Shown here: positions 9,127 to 18,796 of the stretch, in pieces
Layout: every line of letters begins with the position of its first letter
How positions within the stretch are numbered: position 1 is the first letter of the stretch
Source: Scytonema millei VB511283
GTDB taxonomy: Bacteria > Cyanobacteriota > Cyanobacteriia > Cyanobacteriales > Chroococcidiopsidaceae
Direction: 5' to 3'
Assembly (NCBI RefSeq): GCF_000817735.3
Contig: NZ_JTJC03000004.1
Span: 467,177-531,176 of the forward strand
DNA length: 64,000 nt
The notes under the pieces: model-generated
Told to the model about the DNA's origin: nothing
The model's input: only the letters and a program-made list of their open reading frames with translations
The model's database searches: none
Made by a program: the position numbers and the translations under genes

Positions 9127-9741
9127 ATGACAAATTATGCTCTTGCTCTACACACGACAACACCAGAGTTAGGACTGGCAATTAGTAATTTTCAGGAAGA
9201 TAGACGCGATCGCGTTGTGCATTTGGGGCGCGATCTGTCAAGTCTTTTGCACCAAAATTTAGCAGAGTTTTTGCAACCTCAAACTTGGTCAAATTTGGCA
9301 TTTATTGCTGTAGCTAGGGGACCAGGAGGCTTTACAGGGACGCGCATCGGCGTGGTAACGGCGCGGACGCTAGCGCAACAACTCGATATTCCCCTATTTG
9401 CCATCTCCACTTTAGCCGCAGTCGCCTGGGGACATCGAGGCGAAAAACCTATCGCCGTGCAAATGCCAGCCCAGCGAGGACAATTATTTACGGCAATTTA
9501 TCAATTGACTTCAGATTCGCAAGGCTTAACTCCCCTATTGGCAGACACAGTTATGTCTCCCGAAGCATGGCAGCAAACTCTGGCTGATTTTTCAGCTCCT
9601 TGTCAACTACTTTCTGCCGAGGGCGATCTAGGGGCTTCTGTTTCTCAGATATTAGAACTAGCCGAACTCGAATGGCAACAAGGCAAACGCCCTCACTGGT
9701 CGGCAGCATTACCTTTTTACGGACAGCATCCGGTAGACTGA
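9127..9741 (+). CDS. tsaB: tRNA threonylcarbamoyladenosine biosynthesis protein TsaB
   Basis: TsaB is the non-catalytic partner of TsaD in the complex that puts the t6A modification on A37 of tRNAs reading ANN codons. The 204-residue protein has the ASKHA-fold start ALALHTTTPELGLAI and the conserved GPGGFTGTRIGVVTA segment. The C-terminal third is variable, as usual. The start follows about 55 bp of repeat sequence after ycf34. With trmD and cca, three genes in this stretch act on tRNA. Confidence 0.9.
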   Translation: MTNYALALHTTTPELGLAISNFQEDRRDRVVHLGRDLSSLLHQNLAEFLQPQTWSNLAFIAVARGPGGFTGTRIGVVTARTLAQQLDIPLFAISTLAAVAWGHRGEKPIAVQMPAQRGQLFTAIYQLTSDSQGLTPLLADTVMSPEAWQQTLADFSAPCQLLSAEGDLGASVSQILELAELEWQQGKRPHWSAALPFYGQHPVD

Positions 9742-9790
9742 AAAGTCAAAAGCTAATTGAAAAGTCAAAAGTCAAAAGCTAAAAGTCAAA
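9739..9790. repeat. Tandem AAAAGTC heptamers
   Basis: Imperfect tandem copies of AAAAGTC follow tsaB directly. They are the same kind of STRR tract seen after cysT (17135-17165). Confidence 0.6.
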
Positions 9791-9843
9791 AAGCACTGGG
9801 TTCAGAATTCTCTCTTATTCTTTACTCCCGACTCCCGACTCCC

Positions 9844-11886
9844 TTATAACTTTTCAGATAAATAACTATCTTTAGTCAGTTTCAGAATTATCGACATTAA
9901 TTGGTAGGGATTGACAGGTTTAGAGAGATGGACTTGAAAACCAGCAGCGATCGCGCGATCGCGGTCTGAATCTCTAGCAAACCCAGTTAAGGCGATCGCC
10001 GGGGTATGAGTACCTAGTCCTATTTCCTGCATTCTAATTTGGTGAATCAGAGCATAACCATCTTCTCCTGGCATCCCCAGATCGCAAACTATAATATCCG
10101 GTTTGAACTGGGTAAAGGCAGCGATCGCTTCCGGTACTGAGCCAGCAACAACAATCTCAGCACCGTACTCCGTAAGAGCTACTGCCAATAATTCCAAAGT
10201 ATCGGGTTCGTCATCAACCGCTAAAACTTTTCTCCCCACTAAGGGATATGGTTCTGATGTCTCCAACCAGAGATCGGCAGTAGAAGGCTGCCGATTTTGA
10301 CTCAATTTTTGTTTTGGTAGTGGGAGCTGAACTGTGAAAGTTGCTCCCTGTCCGACTCCGTCGCTAGCAACACCAACTGTCCCACCGTGCATTTCGACGA
10401 TGTGACGGACGATCGCCAGTCCCAATCCTAACCCGCCATGCGATCTGGTGCTAGAGCTATTTTCTTGCCGAAAGCGATCGAAGACATGCGGCAGAAACTC
10501 GGCACTAATGCCTTGACCGCGATCGATAATTTGAATTTGAGCTTGGCTGTTAGAATCGTCAGCAACTAATGATAGGCAAATGTCTGCCTGTTGACCTTCG
10601 GCAGAAAACTTAATTGCGTTACTCAGCAAATTCCAAAAGACTTGTTGCAATCGGTTAAAGTCACCCAAAAGCAAAATTTGTTTCTCGATTTCTGCGTCTT
10701 CCCAATCAGGATCGATTGTAAACTTAAGTTGAATTCTTTTTGCATCAGCCATCGGCTGTACTGTCTTAATTGTTGCGGCAATAATTGACGGTAGATAGAC
10801 CGGAGCGAACTGAAGTTCGAGCGTGCCTTGAACAATGCGGGAGACATCTAATAAGTCCTCAATTAAATGTTGTTGCCATTTCGCATTGCGTTCGATCGCT
10901 TCTAATATTTCCCATTTGGTAATCGTCGTAAATTTTCGCGTGCGAAGTATTTGCGACCAACCAAGAATGGCATTGAGCGGTGCGCGTAGTTCGTGAGACA
11001 CAACAGCTAAAAACTCATCTTTGATCCGATTTGCTGCTGTTAAACTTTCGGCTTGTTGTCTTAGGGTATCTTCCATCTGCTTCGTGGAAGTAATATCTGT
11101 ATGGGAACCAACCATGCGGATTGCAGCGCCAGTTTCATCCCACAAGACTTTGCCGCGAGACAAAATCCATTTGTAAGTGCCATCTTTACAACGCAGGCGA
11201 TGTTCTGTGCGGTAAAATTCAGTTTGTCGGGCAAGATGCTCTTGTAGCGATCGCATCACCGATTCCACATCGTCTAAATGCACGCGGTTTGACCATTCTT
11301 CAAAGCAATTCCCAATCTCATTTTCGGCATAACCCAGCATTGCTTTCCACCGGGCTGAAAGAAAAACTGTATGATTTTTAATATCCCAGTCCCAGAGTCC
11401 GTCATTAGCACCATCTAATGCTAAGTGCCAGCGAGCTTCACTTTCTTCGAGTTCTAACTGAATGCGTTGGCGTTCTCGTCGGGAAGCAGCCTCTTCCATC
11501 TCTCGTTCAATCGCTGGGACTAGACGCGCCAAGTTCCCTTTCATAATGTAGTCGTGCGCTCCAGCTTTCATGGCTGCGACAGCAGTTTCTTCACCAATGT
11601 TGCCAGAAACGATAATAAATGGAATATCTAAAGCTTTAGCTTGCAATAAGCGCAAAGCAGCAGTAGCATTAAATTTTGGTAACGAATAATCGGCTAGAAT
11701 AATATCCCACTGTTGCCGATCTAGGGCGCTCGACATTGCCTCTGGAGTTTCTACCCTCAGCCACTCTACATCGCAGTTATGGCGTTCTAGATAACACACC
11801 AACAACTCAGCATCATCTTCTGAGTCTTCAACTAGTAAGATACGTAGAGGTTTACTCACGGTATGATTTACATGGCGGGAATTCAT
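9844..11886 (-). CDS. Hybrid histidine kinase (REC-PAS-HisKA-HATPase-REC)
   Basis: A 680-residue cytoplasmic hybrid sensor kinase with no membrane segment. Order: receiver domain (about 14-130, IILADYSLP phosphoacceptor), PAS/PAC fold (about 150-270), HisKA with SHELRAPLNAILG (His near 295), HATPase with NLLSNAIKF and GLGLGLAIVRHI (about 390-530), and a C-terminal receiver (about 565-670, PDIIVCDLGMP). Its start overlaps the end of the upstream response regulator by 35 bp, so the two are translationally coupled. With the sensor kinase at 12435-14027 it forms a three-gene relay. The input signal is unknown. Confidence 0.92.
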   Translation of the reverse strand: MNSRHVNHTVSKPLRILLVEDSEDDAELLVCYLERHNCDVEWLRVETPEAMSSALDRQQWDIILADYSLPKFNATAALRLLQAKALDIPFIIVSGNIGEETAVAAMKAGAHDYIMKGNLARLVPAIEREMEEAASRRERQRIQLELEESEARWHLALDGANDGLWDWDIKNHTVFLSARWKAMLGYAENEIGNCFEEWSNRVHLDDVESVMRSLQEHLARQTEFYRTEHRLRCKDGTYKWILSRGKVLWDETGAAIRMVGSHTDITSTKQMEDTLRQQAESLTAANRIKDEFLAVVSHELRAPLNAILGWSQILRTRKFTTITKWEILEAIERNAKWQQHLIEDLLDVSRIVQGTLELQFAPVYLPSIIAATIKTVQPMADAKRIQLKFTIDPDWEDAEIEKQILLLGDFNRLQQVFWNLLSNAIKFSAEGQQADICLSLVADDSNSQAQIQIIDRGQGISAEFLPHVFDRFRQENSSSTRSHGGLGLGLAIVRHIVEMHGGTVGVASDGVGQGATFTVQLPLPKQKLSQNRQPSTADLWLETSEPYPLVGRKVLAVDDEPDTLELLAVALTEYGAEIVVAGSVPEAIAAFTQFKPDIIVCDLGMPGEDGYALIHQIRMQEIGLGTHTPAIALTGFARDSDRDRAIAAGFQVHLSKPVNPYQLMSIILKLTKDSYLSEKL

Positions 11887-12304
11887 TTAAGTGGAGCCAG
11901 TATAACCCAAGCTGCCGAGAAGCTACCAAAAAATCCGTAAAGTTTACAGGTTTGCGCACGTAGCTATTGCAACCTAATTCGTAGCTGTTAATCATATCTT
12001 CCTGTTCGTTGGAAGTTGTCAATACGACAACGGGAAGAGAACGAGTTTTTGCATCAGCTCGTAGGCGGCGTATAACTTCTAAACCACTTACCTTCGGTAG
12101 ATTTAAGTCCAGCAGTACTAATGTTGGTTGCTGTTTGGGGTGGCGATCGCTATATTTACCCGTAAGAAATAAGTAATCTAGTACCTCAGCTCCATCGCGG
12201 ACAACATCAATTTCATACTCTAAACCACTGCGCTCAAATGCCATCAGCGTTAGTTCTTCATCATCGCGATTATCTTCTACTAGTAAAATCAGTTTTTTAG
12301 GCAT
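11852..12304 (-). CDS. CheY-like single-domain response regulator (Rcp1 type)
   Basis: A 150-residue stand-alone receiver. The acidic pocket is in LLVEDNRDDEE, the phosphorylated aspartate is Asp66 in LVLLDLNLPK, and the switch threonine lies in VVLTTSNE. The extended loop with ERSGLEYEIDVVRDGAEVLDYL is typical of the Rcp1-like regulators that work with phytochrome-like kinases in cyanobacteria. It sits between two kinases on the same strand and is probably the phosphate shuttle between them. Confidence 0.93.
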   Translation of the reverse strand: MPKKLILLVEDNRDDEELTLMAFERSGLEYEIDVVRDGAEVLDYLFLTGKYSDRHPKQQPTLVLLDLNLPKVSGLEVIRRLRADAKTRSLPVVVLTTSNEQEDMINSYELGCNSYVRKPVNFTDFLVASRQLGLYWLHLNEFPPCKSYRE

Positions 12305-12434
12305 TTTTATCAGTTATCAATTATCAGTTATCAGTGACTAGTGGCTGGCGGAACCAGTGGTTGGAATTGCTCCTCTGCTTTCTTTTGTCTCCCGTTCTCT
12401 CAGTTTTGACTTTTGATTTTTGACTTTTGACTTC

Positions 12435-14027
12435 TTAAATTCTCTCTTGTAGCGTGAAGAAAAATGTTGTACCTCGATCTAAGGTACTTTCTGCCCAAAT
12501 TTGCCCTCCGTGACGTAGAACGATCCGCTTGACTGTAGCCAATCCAATGCCATTACCAGGAAATTCATCTTCTGAATGGAGGCGTTGAAAGGCAACGAAC
12601 AATTTAGCAGCATATGCCATGTCGAAGCCAGCACCATTGTCACTAATAAAATAAACATCGGAGGCAGTAAAAGGAGATAAAGAGCGTTCCGTAAAGAATT
12701 TGAGCTGTTTTAATGGAAGCTTGCCAAATTCAATTCGCGCAGATTTTTTGCGTGAGGTAAATTTCCAAGCGTTGTTGAGTAAATTCTCAAATAAAACTCG
12801 AATGAGTTGTGGATCTGCTGGTGCGGTGAGATCGGGAGCGATCGCAAATTCTACGGCTCGTTCTGGTTGTGCCTGTTGTAATTCTGAAGCGATATTTCGC
12901 ACCACTGCGCTCAAATCGAGATTTTGTAACTGCATTTCGCTGCGCGTCACCCGCGATAAGTGGAGCAATTCTTCAATCAGTTCTCCCATTCTTTGACTGG
13001 CAGCACGAATACGTTGCAGATAGTGTTTCCCTTTCTCGTCCAAGTTAGTACAGCGTTCTAGTAAAGCTAGACTGAAACCGTCGATACTGCGTAATGGGGC
13101 GCGAAGATCGTGGGAGACAGAATAGGAAAATGCCTCTAGTTCTTTATTCGCAGCTTCTAATTGTGCCGTGCGCTCGGTTACCCGCTGTTCAAGATTATGA
13201 TTGAGTTCTTGTAGAAGTGACTGTTCTTGTTTGCGCTCTGTAATGTCTTGCAAATAAACTGATAAGCCTTTCGCTGCCGGATAAACTCGAACCCCTAACC
13301 ATTTATCAAGTGGCGCAAAAAATTCTTCAAATCTGACAGTGACTTGCTCGGTTACAGCTCGGCGATATTCGCGCTCGAAAATAGTTCCTACAATGGCGGG
13401 AAATTCAGACCAAATGTGACGATTGAGTAATTCATCTGGCGATCGCTGCAACAAGTTTTCGGCTTGAGGATTAATGTAGGTAAATCGCCAGTCACCGTCC
13501 AAGGCAAAAAATGCATCGGAAATGCTTTCTAGTAGTTCGGTGACTTCTTGACGAGCCTTTTGTTCGCGTCCCAACAATTCATCCAGTTTTTGATTGGCGT
13601 GTAATAATTCGGTGGTGCGTTCTGCAACCGCATTCTCTAAATTACCTTTTGCTTGTGCTAGTTCGGCGATCGCTTTCGCCAATTGGCTTTGAGTCTGAGC
13701 TAGCAGCAACGGTCCATCAATCAGTAGCGAATACTGTCGGCGTAGTGCAAAGTAAATTACAGCAATACTAGCAGTCAGCAAGTCCACAACAACTTGCACC
13801 TGCACTGTCAGTTGGGCAAATCGTGGATCGACAATTCCACCTACAACATGGACAGAGTGACCCACAGCACAGGTGAAAAAGATAATAACAGTTGCTAGAA
13901 CGAGTGGGTTCTTGAGTAAATGCTCTTGTCCGCGTCGGAGTCCCTGAAAGATCAGGAAGGATATTGCGAAGTAGCAAACCGCAATGACACTATTTGCACC
14001 CAACAACAGACTATTAAGCATAAGCAA
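12435..14027 (-). CDS. Sensor histidine kinase with ethylene-receptor-like membrane domain
   Basis: A 530-residue sensor kinase. The first roughly 100 residues form three membrane helices. Their residue spacing matches the ethylene-binding domain of ETR1-type receptors: Asn12-x6-Tyr19 where receptors have Asp-x6-Tyr, and Cys53-x3-His57 where receptors have the copper-binding Cys-x3-His. A coiled coil (about 110-155), a PAS domain (about 165-270), HisKA with SVSHDLRAPLRSIDGF and HATPase with NLLNNAWKF and GNGIGLATV follow. The domain order is seen in cyanobacterial ethylene and phytochrome-like sensors. The Asp-to-Asn change makes ethylene binding doubtful. It is the first gene of the three-gene relay. 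Confidence 0.85.
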   Translation of the reverse strand: MLMLNSLLLGANSVIAVCYFAISFLIFQGLRRGQEHLLKNPLVLATVIIFFTCAVGHSVHVVGGIVDPRFAQLTVQVQVVVDLLTASIAVIYFALRRQYSLLIDGPLLLAQTQSQLAKAIAELAQAKGNLENAVAERTTELLHANQKLDELLGREQKARQEVTELLESISDAFFALDGDWRFTYINPQAENLLQRSPDELLNRHIWSEFPAIVGTIFEREYRRAVTEQVTVRFEEFFAPLDKWLGVRVYPAAKGLSVYLQDITERKQEQSLLQELNHNLEQRVTERTAQLEAANKELEAFSYSVSHDLRAPLRSIDGFSLALLERCTNLDEKGKHYLQRIRAASQRMGELIEELLHLSRVTRSEMQLQNLDLSAVVRNIASELQQAQPERAVEFAIAPDLTAPADPQLIRVLFENLLNNAWKFTSRKKSARIEFGKLPLKQLKFFTERSLSPFTASDVYFISDNGAGFDMAYAAKLFVAFQRLHSEDEFPGNGIGLATVKRIVLRHGGQIWAESTLDRGTTFFFTLQERI

Positions 14028-14077
14028 GAAAAGCTGGAAAGAATATTAAGGAATAATCCAGCTTAATCCACCTCTAC

Positions 14078-14114
14078 AGTTATCAGTTATCAGTTATCAG
14101 TTATCAGTTATCAG
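14078..14114. repeat. Tandem AGTTATC heptamers
   Basis: Five near-perfect copies of AGTTATC lie between the sensor kinase start and the permease end. They are the reverse complement of the GATAACT type seen after the kinase at 2153-2214. Confidence 0.75.
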
Positions 14115-14205
14115 GGAGCACGGAGTAGGGAGCAGTGACGATTTACTACTAGTCACCAGCCACCAGCCACCAGCCACTCCCGACTTACGACTTACGACTT
14201 ATCTC

Positions 14206-15318
14206 CTACCGTCTGACACTGCGCGGGTCGAGGGCATCGCGCAAGCCATCTCCTAATAAATTAAACGCCAGCACTGTAACAATAATTAATATCGCGGGAG
14301 GCCAAACCAACCAAGGTTGTAGCACTAAAATTGAGGCATTTGTTGCTAAAGAGAGCAAATTGCCCCAAGATGGATCGGGTTGCTGAATGCCCAACCCAAT
14401 TAGACTTAATACCGATTCTGCCGCAATAAATCCAGGTACGGATAGAGTTGCTGAGATGATGATATACGTTGCTGTTTGAGGCAAAACGTGACGGATGATG
14501 ATGTAGAAAGGATCGCCACCCATAGCTTTAGCCGCTTGAACGAATTCTCGCTCTTTAATCGATAGAACTTGTCCGCGAATGACTCGCGCCAGTCCAGACC
14601 AACTGATAAAAGAAGTAATTAAAACGATCAGCATAAATCGCTGGGCGCTACTTAGTCCTGGTGGTAAAACTGCTGCCAAAGCAACCAATAGATAAAGACC
14701 AGGAATCGTCATTAATACTTCTACAAGACGCATGATGATGCTATCGATCCAACCACCAAAATAGCCAGAAATACCGCCGACAATCATGCCGAGGGGAAAA
14801 GAGATAGCGACTCCGATTAAACCAACGCTGAGGCTAACGCGCCCCCCATGTAGCAGGCGGCTAAATTGATCGCGTCCCTGTTCGTCAGTTCCCAATAAGT
14901 TAAATTTAGCTCCAGTTGTACCGAACAAATGCAGATTGACAGGAATGCCGCTAAAAACTTCTACTTCTTCAAAATTATTGCCCAGTGGTAAGCTGAGACG
15001 AAATAGTTGGTAGCGATCGCCCGCAACAAAAAAGCGGAACCAAGCAGGCTTAGTACGGTCTACAATCAGTTGGCGATCGCCTGTATTTAAATCTGTCTTA
15101 CCTTGAGTCGTAGGGTAAACGTGGGGTCCAACAAATTGCCCCTGTGTATTCTGCCAATAAATTTGCGTGGGTGGCAGCAGGGAACCATTAGCTTGAGACT
15201 CATAAGGGTCGTAGGGTGCGACACAATCAGCGGCGATAACCGCAATGTAAAAAATGAGTAGCAGAATCGCCCCAAAGCGGGCGAGGGGATTCTTGTTAAG
15301 TCTTTGCCACCAGTTCAT
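14206..15318 (-). CDS. ABC transporter permease, DppC/OppC family
   Basis: An inner-membrane permease of the peptide/nickel class, 370 residues, with one N-terminal helix and five further helices. The EAA loop that contacts the ATPase is AAKAMGGDPFYIIIRHVLPQ. Between helix 1 and helix 2 there is an insert of about 100 residues (roughly 45-145, with LLGTDEQGRDQFSRLLHG at its end), longer than in E. coli DppC. The substrate (peptide, glutathione or other) is not determinable. No partner DppB, binding protein or ATPase is in this window, so it is an isolated subunit. Confidence 0.88.
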   Translation of the reverse strand: MNWWQRLNKNPLARFGAILLLIFYIAVIAADCVAPYDPYESQANGSLLPPTQIYWQNTQGQFVGPHVYPTTQGKTDLNTGDRQLIVDRTKPAWFRFFVAGDRYQLFRLSLPLGNNFEEVEVFSGIPVNLHLFGTTGAKFNLLGTDEQGRDQFSRLLHGGRVSLSVGLIGVAISFPLGMIVGGISGYFGGWIDSIIMRLVEVLMTIPGLYLLVALAAVLPPGLSSAQRFMLIVLITSFISWSGLARVIRGQVLSIKEREFVQAAKAMGGDPFYIIIRHVLPQTATYIIISATLSVPGFIAAESVLSLIGLGIQQPDPSWGNLLSLATNASILVLQPWLVWPPAILIIVTVLAFNLLGDGLRDALDPRSVRR

Positions 15319-15332
15319 AATTGGGGAGGAGA

Positions 15333-15361
15333 GTAGGGGCGCACGGCTGTGCGCCCTTGTA
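15333..15361. repeat. Dispersed palindrome GTAGGGGCGCAC...GTGCGCCC
   Basis: A hairpin between the dppC-like gene and cysW. Related copies are at 18664-18691, 27581-27611 and 49452-49480. It may act as a terminator for cysW. Confidence 0.65.
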
Positions 15362-15403
15362 GCCAGTTAAGTCTGTATTTTAAGCTAAATACAAAATATC
15401 GCC

Positions 15404-16273
15404 CTATTCCACATCTTTAATCCGAGTTCTCCGTTCTAAAATCTCCTTCAATACCAACGTCACTACAGCCAATAAAGCCAACAATACGGCAGCAGAGTAA
15501 GCAGCCTCAGTTTCATATTGTTTGTAAGCATCTTCAACAAACAGGGGTAGACTTTGGGTTTTTCCCGAAATATTTCCCGAAACTACCGAGACCGCACCAA
15601 ATTCACCCATAGCTCTCGCATTAGTCAAAATTAAGCCGTAGAGTAATCCCCAACGGATATTCGGCAAGGTGACGCGCCAAAAGATCTGCCAGTCGTTTGC
15701 GCCTAGAGTCTTTGCCGCTTCTTCTTGATCCGAGCCTAATTCCTCTAATACGGGAATCACCTCACGGGCAACAAAGGGCATACTCACAAATGCTGTAGCC
15801 AGCACCATGCCTGGAAAAGCAAAGATAATATTCAGCCCGTGTTCTTGCAACCAACCACCAAACCATCCTTGTCGCCCGTAGAGCAAGACAATCATCAGAC
15901 CTGCAACTACAGGCGAGATCGAAAAGGGCAGATCGATCAAGCTTAAAACAAAGGCACGACCTGGAAATCGGTGACGAGTCAGCGCCCAAGCCGCACATAG
16001 CCCAAAAACTGTATTCAGTGGCAGGGCGATCGCGGCTAACATGACTGTTAATTGGACGGCATGGAGAAACTCCGGTCGAGTCAGGTTAGCAAAAAATGGA
16101 CCAACTCCTTTGCTAAAAGCTTGAATAAAGACGTTTAAGGCGGGGATATAAAGTACTAGACTGACATAGGCGATCGCCACGACAATCAGAATGGCTGGAA
16201 TCCAACTCTTTTGTTCGCTAGGCGCAGCTTTGCTGTTATTCATCTGAGAATTCATCTCCTTCCTAGTCGTCAT
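15404..16273 (-). CDS. cysW: Sulfate ABC transporter permease CysW
   Basis: The second membrane subunit of the sulfate/thiosulfate importer, 289 residues and about six helices. The ATPase-contacting EAA loop is [21 protein letters not shown], and [18 protein letters not shown] is diagnostic of CysW. The start at 16273 overlaps the cysT stop by 11 bp. A strong AGGAAGGAG lies further in, so ATG 16243 is an alternative start. It is last in the order sbpA-cysT-cysW. The ATPase gene cysA is not in the window. Confidence 0.93.
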   Translation of the reverse strand: MTTRKEMNSQMNNSKAAPSEQKSWIPAILIVVAIAYVSLVLYIPALNVFIQAFSKGVGPFFANLTRPEFLHAVQLTVMLAAIALPLNTVFGLCAAWALTRHRFPGRAFVLSLIDLPFSISPVVAGLMIVLLYGRQGWFGGWLQEHGLNIIFAFPGMVLATAFVSMPFVAREVIPVLEELGSDQEEAAKTLGANDWQIFWRVTLPNIRWGLLYGLILTNARAMGEFGAVSVVSGNISGKTQSLPLFVEDAYKQYETEAAYSAAVLLALLAVVTLVLKEILERRTRIKDVE

Positions 16274-17132
16274 ACCGTCTTCCCCAAGCCTGCAAAAGAT
16301 TAATCAACAGCAGCAACACTAATGAAATCAGCAGCAACACCGTACCGATAACAGTTGCACCAGAATAGTCATACTGCTCTAAGCGTTGAAAAATCAGTAC
16401 GGGTGCAATCAAATCTCTAAAAGGCGTGTTGGAGGAAATAATTACGGTTGAGCCGTACTCCCCAACTGCACGGGAGAAACCCAAAGCCACACCAGTCAAG
16501 ATGGCAGGAAATAGAGGCGGTAAAATAACGCGCCGGAAAGTTTGCCATTGATTTGCTCCCAAACTCCAAGCCGCTTCTTCAATCTCGCGTTCCATTTCTT
16601 GCATTACGGGTTGCACTGTCCGTACCACAAAAGGCAGCGAAATAAAAATCATTGCCACCCATACCCCCAAACGGGTGAAGGATACCTTAATTCCCAAAGG
16701 GGCAAGTAAAGAGCCGATCCAGCCATTATTGCTATAGACTGTTGCCAGCGTTAGCCCCGCAACTGAAGTTGGTAGGGCAAAGGGCAAATCGATCGAAGCA
16801 TCAATTAATCTTTTGAAGGGAAATTTGTAGCGCACTAAAACCCAGGCAATCAGAGTGCCAAAAAGTCCATTCATCAAAGCTGCCAAGATTGATGTCACAA
16901 ACGTGACATTGTACGTTGCTAACGCCACCGGACTCGTAGCAATGCGCCAAAAGTTAACAGGACCTTCAGTACTTGCTTTGAGGAACATTGCTGCAATGGG
17001 GACAAATAACATCACTGTGAGATATCCCAGCGTGATGCGCCACGTCCAAGGCATATGAAACAACCATTGCCACAACTTTTGAGCTACTGATGAATTGCGA
17101 AAACCAAATCGAGATGCAGGAGATACAGCCAT
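16263..17132 (-). CDS. cysT: Sulfate ABC transporter permease CysT
   Basis: The first membrane subunit of the sulfate importer, 289 residues with six hydrophobic segments. The EAA loop [19 protein letters not shown] and the segment [15 protein letters not shown] identify CysT (CysU). It pairs with CysW to form the channel and lies about 180 bp after sbpA, separated by heptamer repeats and a GGGCGGGTTT element. Co-transcription with cysW is near certain because the genes overlap. Confidence 0.93.
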   Translation of the reverse strand: MAVSPASRFGFRNSSVAQKLWQWLFHMPWTWRITLGYLTVMLFVPIAAMFLKASTEGPVNFWRIATSPVALATYNVTFVTSILAALMNGLFGTLIAWVLVRYKFPFKRLIDASIDLPFALPTSVAGLTLATVYSNNGWIGSLLAPLGIKVSFTRLGVWVAMIFISLPFVVRTVQPVMQEMEREIEEAAWSLGANQWQTFRRVILPPLFPAILTGVALGFSRAVGEYGSTVIISSNTPFRDLIAPVLIFQRLEQYDYSGATVIGTVLLLISLVLLLLINLLQAWGRRYDD

Positions 17133-17183
17133 CTGAAAAGTTAAAAGTCAAAAGTTAAAAGTCAAGAATCAAGAATCAGGAGT

Positions 17184-17250
17184 CGTAGGGGCGGGTTTAT
17201 TGGCGTTAGCTGTAGCTAGACGAGTCTGCTCTCAGTCAAACCCGCCCGTA
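17184..17250. repeat. Dispersed GGGGCGGGTTT...AAACCCGCCCGTAC element
   Basis: Inverted ends at 17188-17198 and 17238-17247 flank about 40 bp. It lies between sbpA and cysT, where a stem in the mRNA could lower expression of the permeases relative to the binding protein. Confidence 0.7.
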
Positions 17251-17315
17251 CAAGAATCAGAAGAATGTATGTAAAATCTCTTCCACGCACCACGCAACCA
17301 CCCACCACGCAACAA

Positions 17316-18458
17316 TTAACGATTAATTTTGGCTTGAATTTGGTCGAAAACTGCTCCGTCTTCAAAAAACTTGGTTTGGACTACGTTCCATCCGCCAAAA
17401 TCTTTTACAGAGCCGAGATTTTGCACTTTGGGATATTTATCAGTATTTTCCTTGGTTTGAGCTACTGTCTCGTCCACTGGTCGAAATCCAACTTTGGCAA
17501 ACTCTTGCTGCGCTTCGGGTGTAAACAAATACTTGACAAAAGCTTCAGCGACTTCGCGAGTTCCGTGCTTGTCCACATTTTTATCCACTACAGCAATGGG
17601 ATTGTCGATGGAGATGTTGACATCGGGAATTATGTAAGACACCTTCTCGCCTTTTTGTTGCGCTAGGAGAATTTCGTTTTCGTAGTTAATCAGAGCATCT
17701 CCCTGCCCTTGCTTGAAAAAGACATCGGTTGCTTCTCGCGCATCTTTAGTTAAAATTGGCACGTTGCCATAAACTTTGCTGACAAAATCGAGTGCTTGTT
17801 CTTCGCTAGCACCAGTTTTGATGGCAGAATTCCACAGCGTCAGGAAATTCCAACGGGCAATACCGGAAGTCTTCGGATCGGCTGTAATCAGGCTGACTCC
17901 ATCTTTGGCTAAATCTGCCCAAGTCTTAATACCTTTGGGGTTTTCTGGACGAGTGACTAATGCGGCAACGGATTTAGAGACAATGGCATTATCGGGGACT
18001 TCTTTTTCCCATCCTGGCTCGATGAGTCCTGCTTTTTCGATCCTGCTTGTATCAAGGGCAAGGGCTAAGTGAACGATATCCGCTTCCAAACCATCAATCA
18101 CGGCGCGAGTTTGGGAACCAGAACCACCGTAGCTCGTCTTGAAGGTCACGTTTTGGTTATGTTCTTGCTTCCACTGCTCGGTAAACTGGGGAATAATCGC
18201 GTCGTGAGCGGCTTTGGTGACAGCAAAAGAAACCAGAGTCAGTTCTACATCCTGCTTGTTTGCCGCGACAGGACTCGCAGCAGGATTTTGAGTCGCCGAA
18301 TTATTGCCGTTCCCACCGGAGCAAGCTGCGATCGCCACGCTCAAACTCACTCCAACTAAAAATAGCGATGTCAAGCTTTTGACCGAATTCCACCTGAGTC
18401 TACCAAGTTGCTCAACCCCCATCTGCCATTGCTTCCAGGTCTGCTGCCACCACCTCAT
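17316..18458 (-). CDS. sbpA: Sulfate-binding lipoprotein SbpA
   Basis: The periplasmic binding component of the sulfate importer, 380 residues. A charged N-terminus is followed by a hydrophobic stretch ending in the lipobox VAIAAC (Cys about 46), so it is probably lipid-anchored. Family motifs include TLVSFAVTKAAHDAI, TSYGGSGSQTRAVIDGLEAD, TADPKTSGIARWNFL and the C-terminal GFRPVD. The family is about 340-350 residues, and the extra length is in the signal and linker region. It is the first gene of sbpA-cysT-cysW. Such operons are usually induced by sulfur starvation. No operator was identified. Confidence 0.94.
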   Translation of the reverse strand: MRWWQQTWKQWQMGVEQLGRLRWNSVKSLTSLFLVGVSLSVAIAACSGGNGNNSATQNPAASPVAANKQDVELTLVSFAVTKAAHDAIIPQFTEQWKQEHNQNVTFKTSYGGSGSQTRAVIDGLEADIVHLALALDTSRIEKAGLIEPGWEKEVPDNAIVSKSVAALVTRPENPKGIKTWADLAKDGVSLITADPKTSGIARWNFLTLWNSAIKTGASEEQALDFVSKVYGNVPILTKDAREATDVFFKQGQGDALINYENEILLAQQKGEKVSYIIPDVNISIDNPIAVVDKNVDKHGTREVAEAFVKYLFTPEAQQEFAKVGFRPVDETVAQTKENTDKYPKVQNLGSVKDFGGWNVVQTKFFEDGAVFDQIQAKINR

Positions 18459-18639
18459 GTCATTGTCTCCTGATAATCTACGAATTTTTGGTAGAACTAC
18501 CGTATTTGATCTGTCTGGTCATAGATATTACCGAGTCAAACCAAAAAAAGCAAGAAAAATCCTCATTCTCCGAGCGAGAATGTGGAGTTTATGGAAAAAG
18601 AGGAATATCTGGGTGGAATTGTAATAGCTGATAGTTAAT

Positions 18640-18725
18640 TGTTCGTAACTATTATTGACATTTGTAGGGGCGCACAGCCGTGCGCCCCTACAGATCGCAT
18701 GTTTTACCCAATTGAAACCGCTATT
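18640..18725. repeat. MITE-like repeat around a GGGGCGCACAGCCGTGCGCCCC palindrome
   Basis: A central 28-bp palindrome (18664-18691) is followed by the tail ACCCAATTGAAACCGCTATTA. The same palindrome with the same tail (one A longer) recurs at 49420-49515, so the conserved unit is longer than the hairpin alone. Confidence 0.65.
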
Positions 18726-18762
18726 AAACTGTCATGCAATTACGATGCATTTGCTAAAAACG

Positions 18763-18796
18763 CTAAGGGCTAGTGCGTCGTTGCACTAGCCCTTAG
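18763..18796 (-). terminator. Strong hairpin terminator after the DUF4327 gene
   Basis: Perfect 14-bp arms CTAAGGGCTAGTGC and GCACTAGCCCTTAG enclose a 6-nt loop. On the minus strand the stem is followed by CGTTTTTAGC, a T-rich tract, as expected for factor-independent termination downstream of the gene ending at 18817. Confidence 0.8.
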
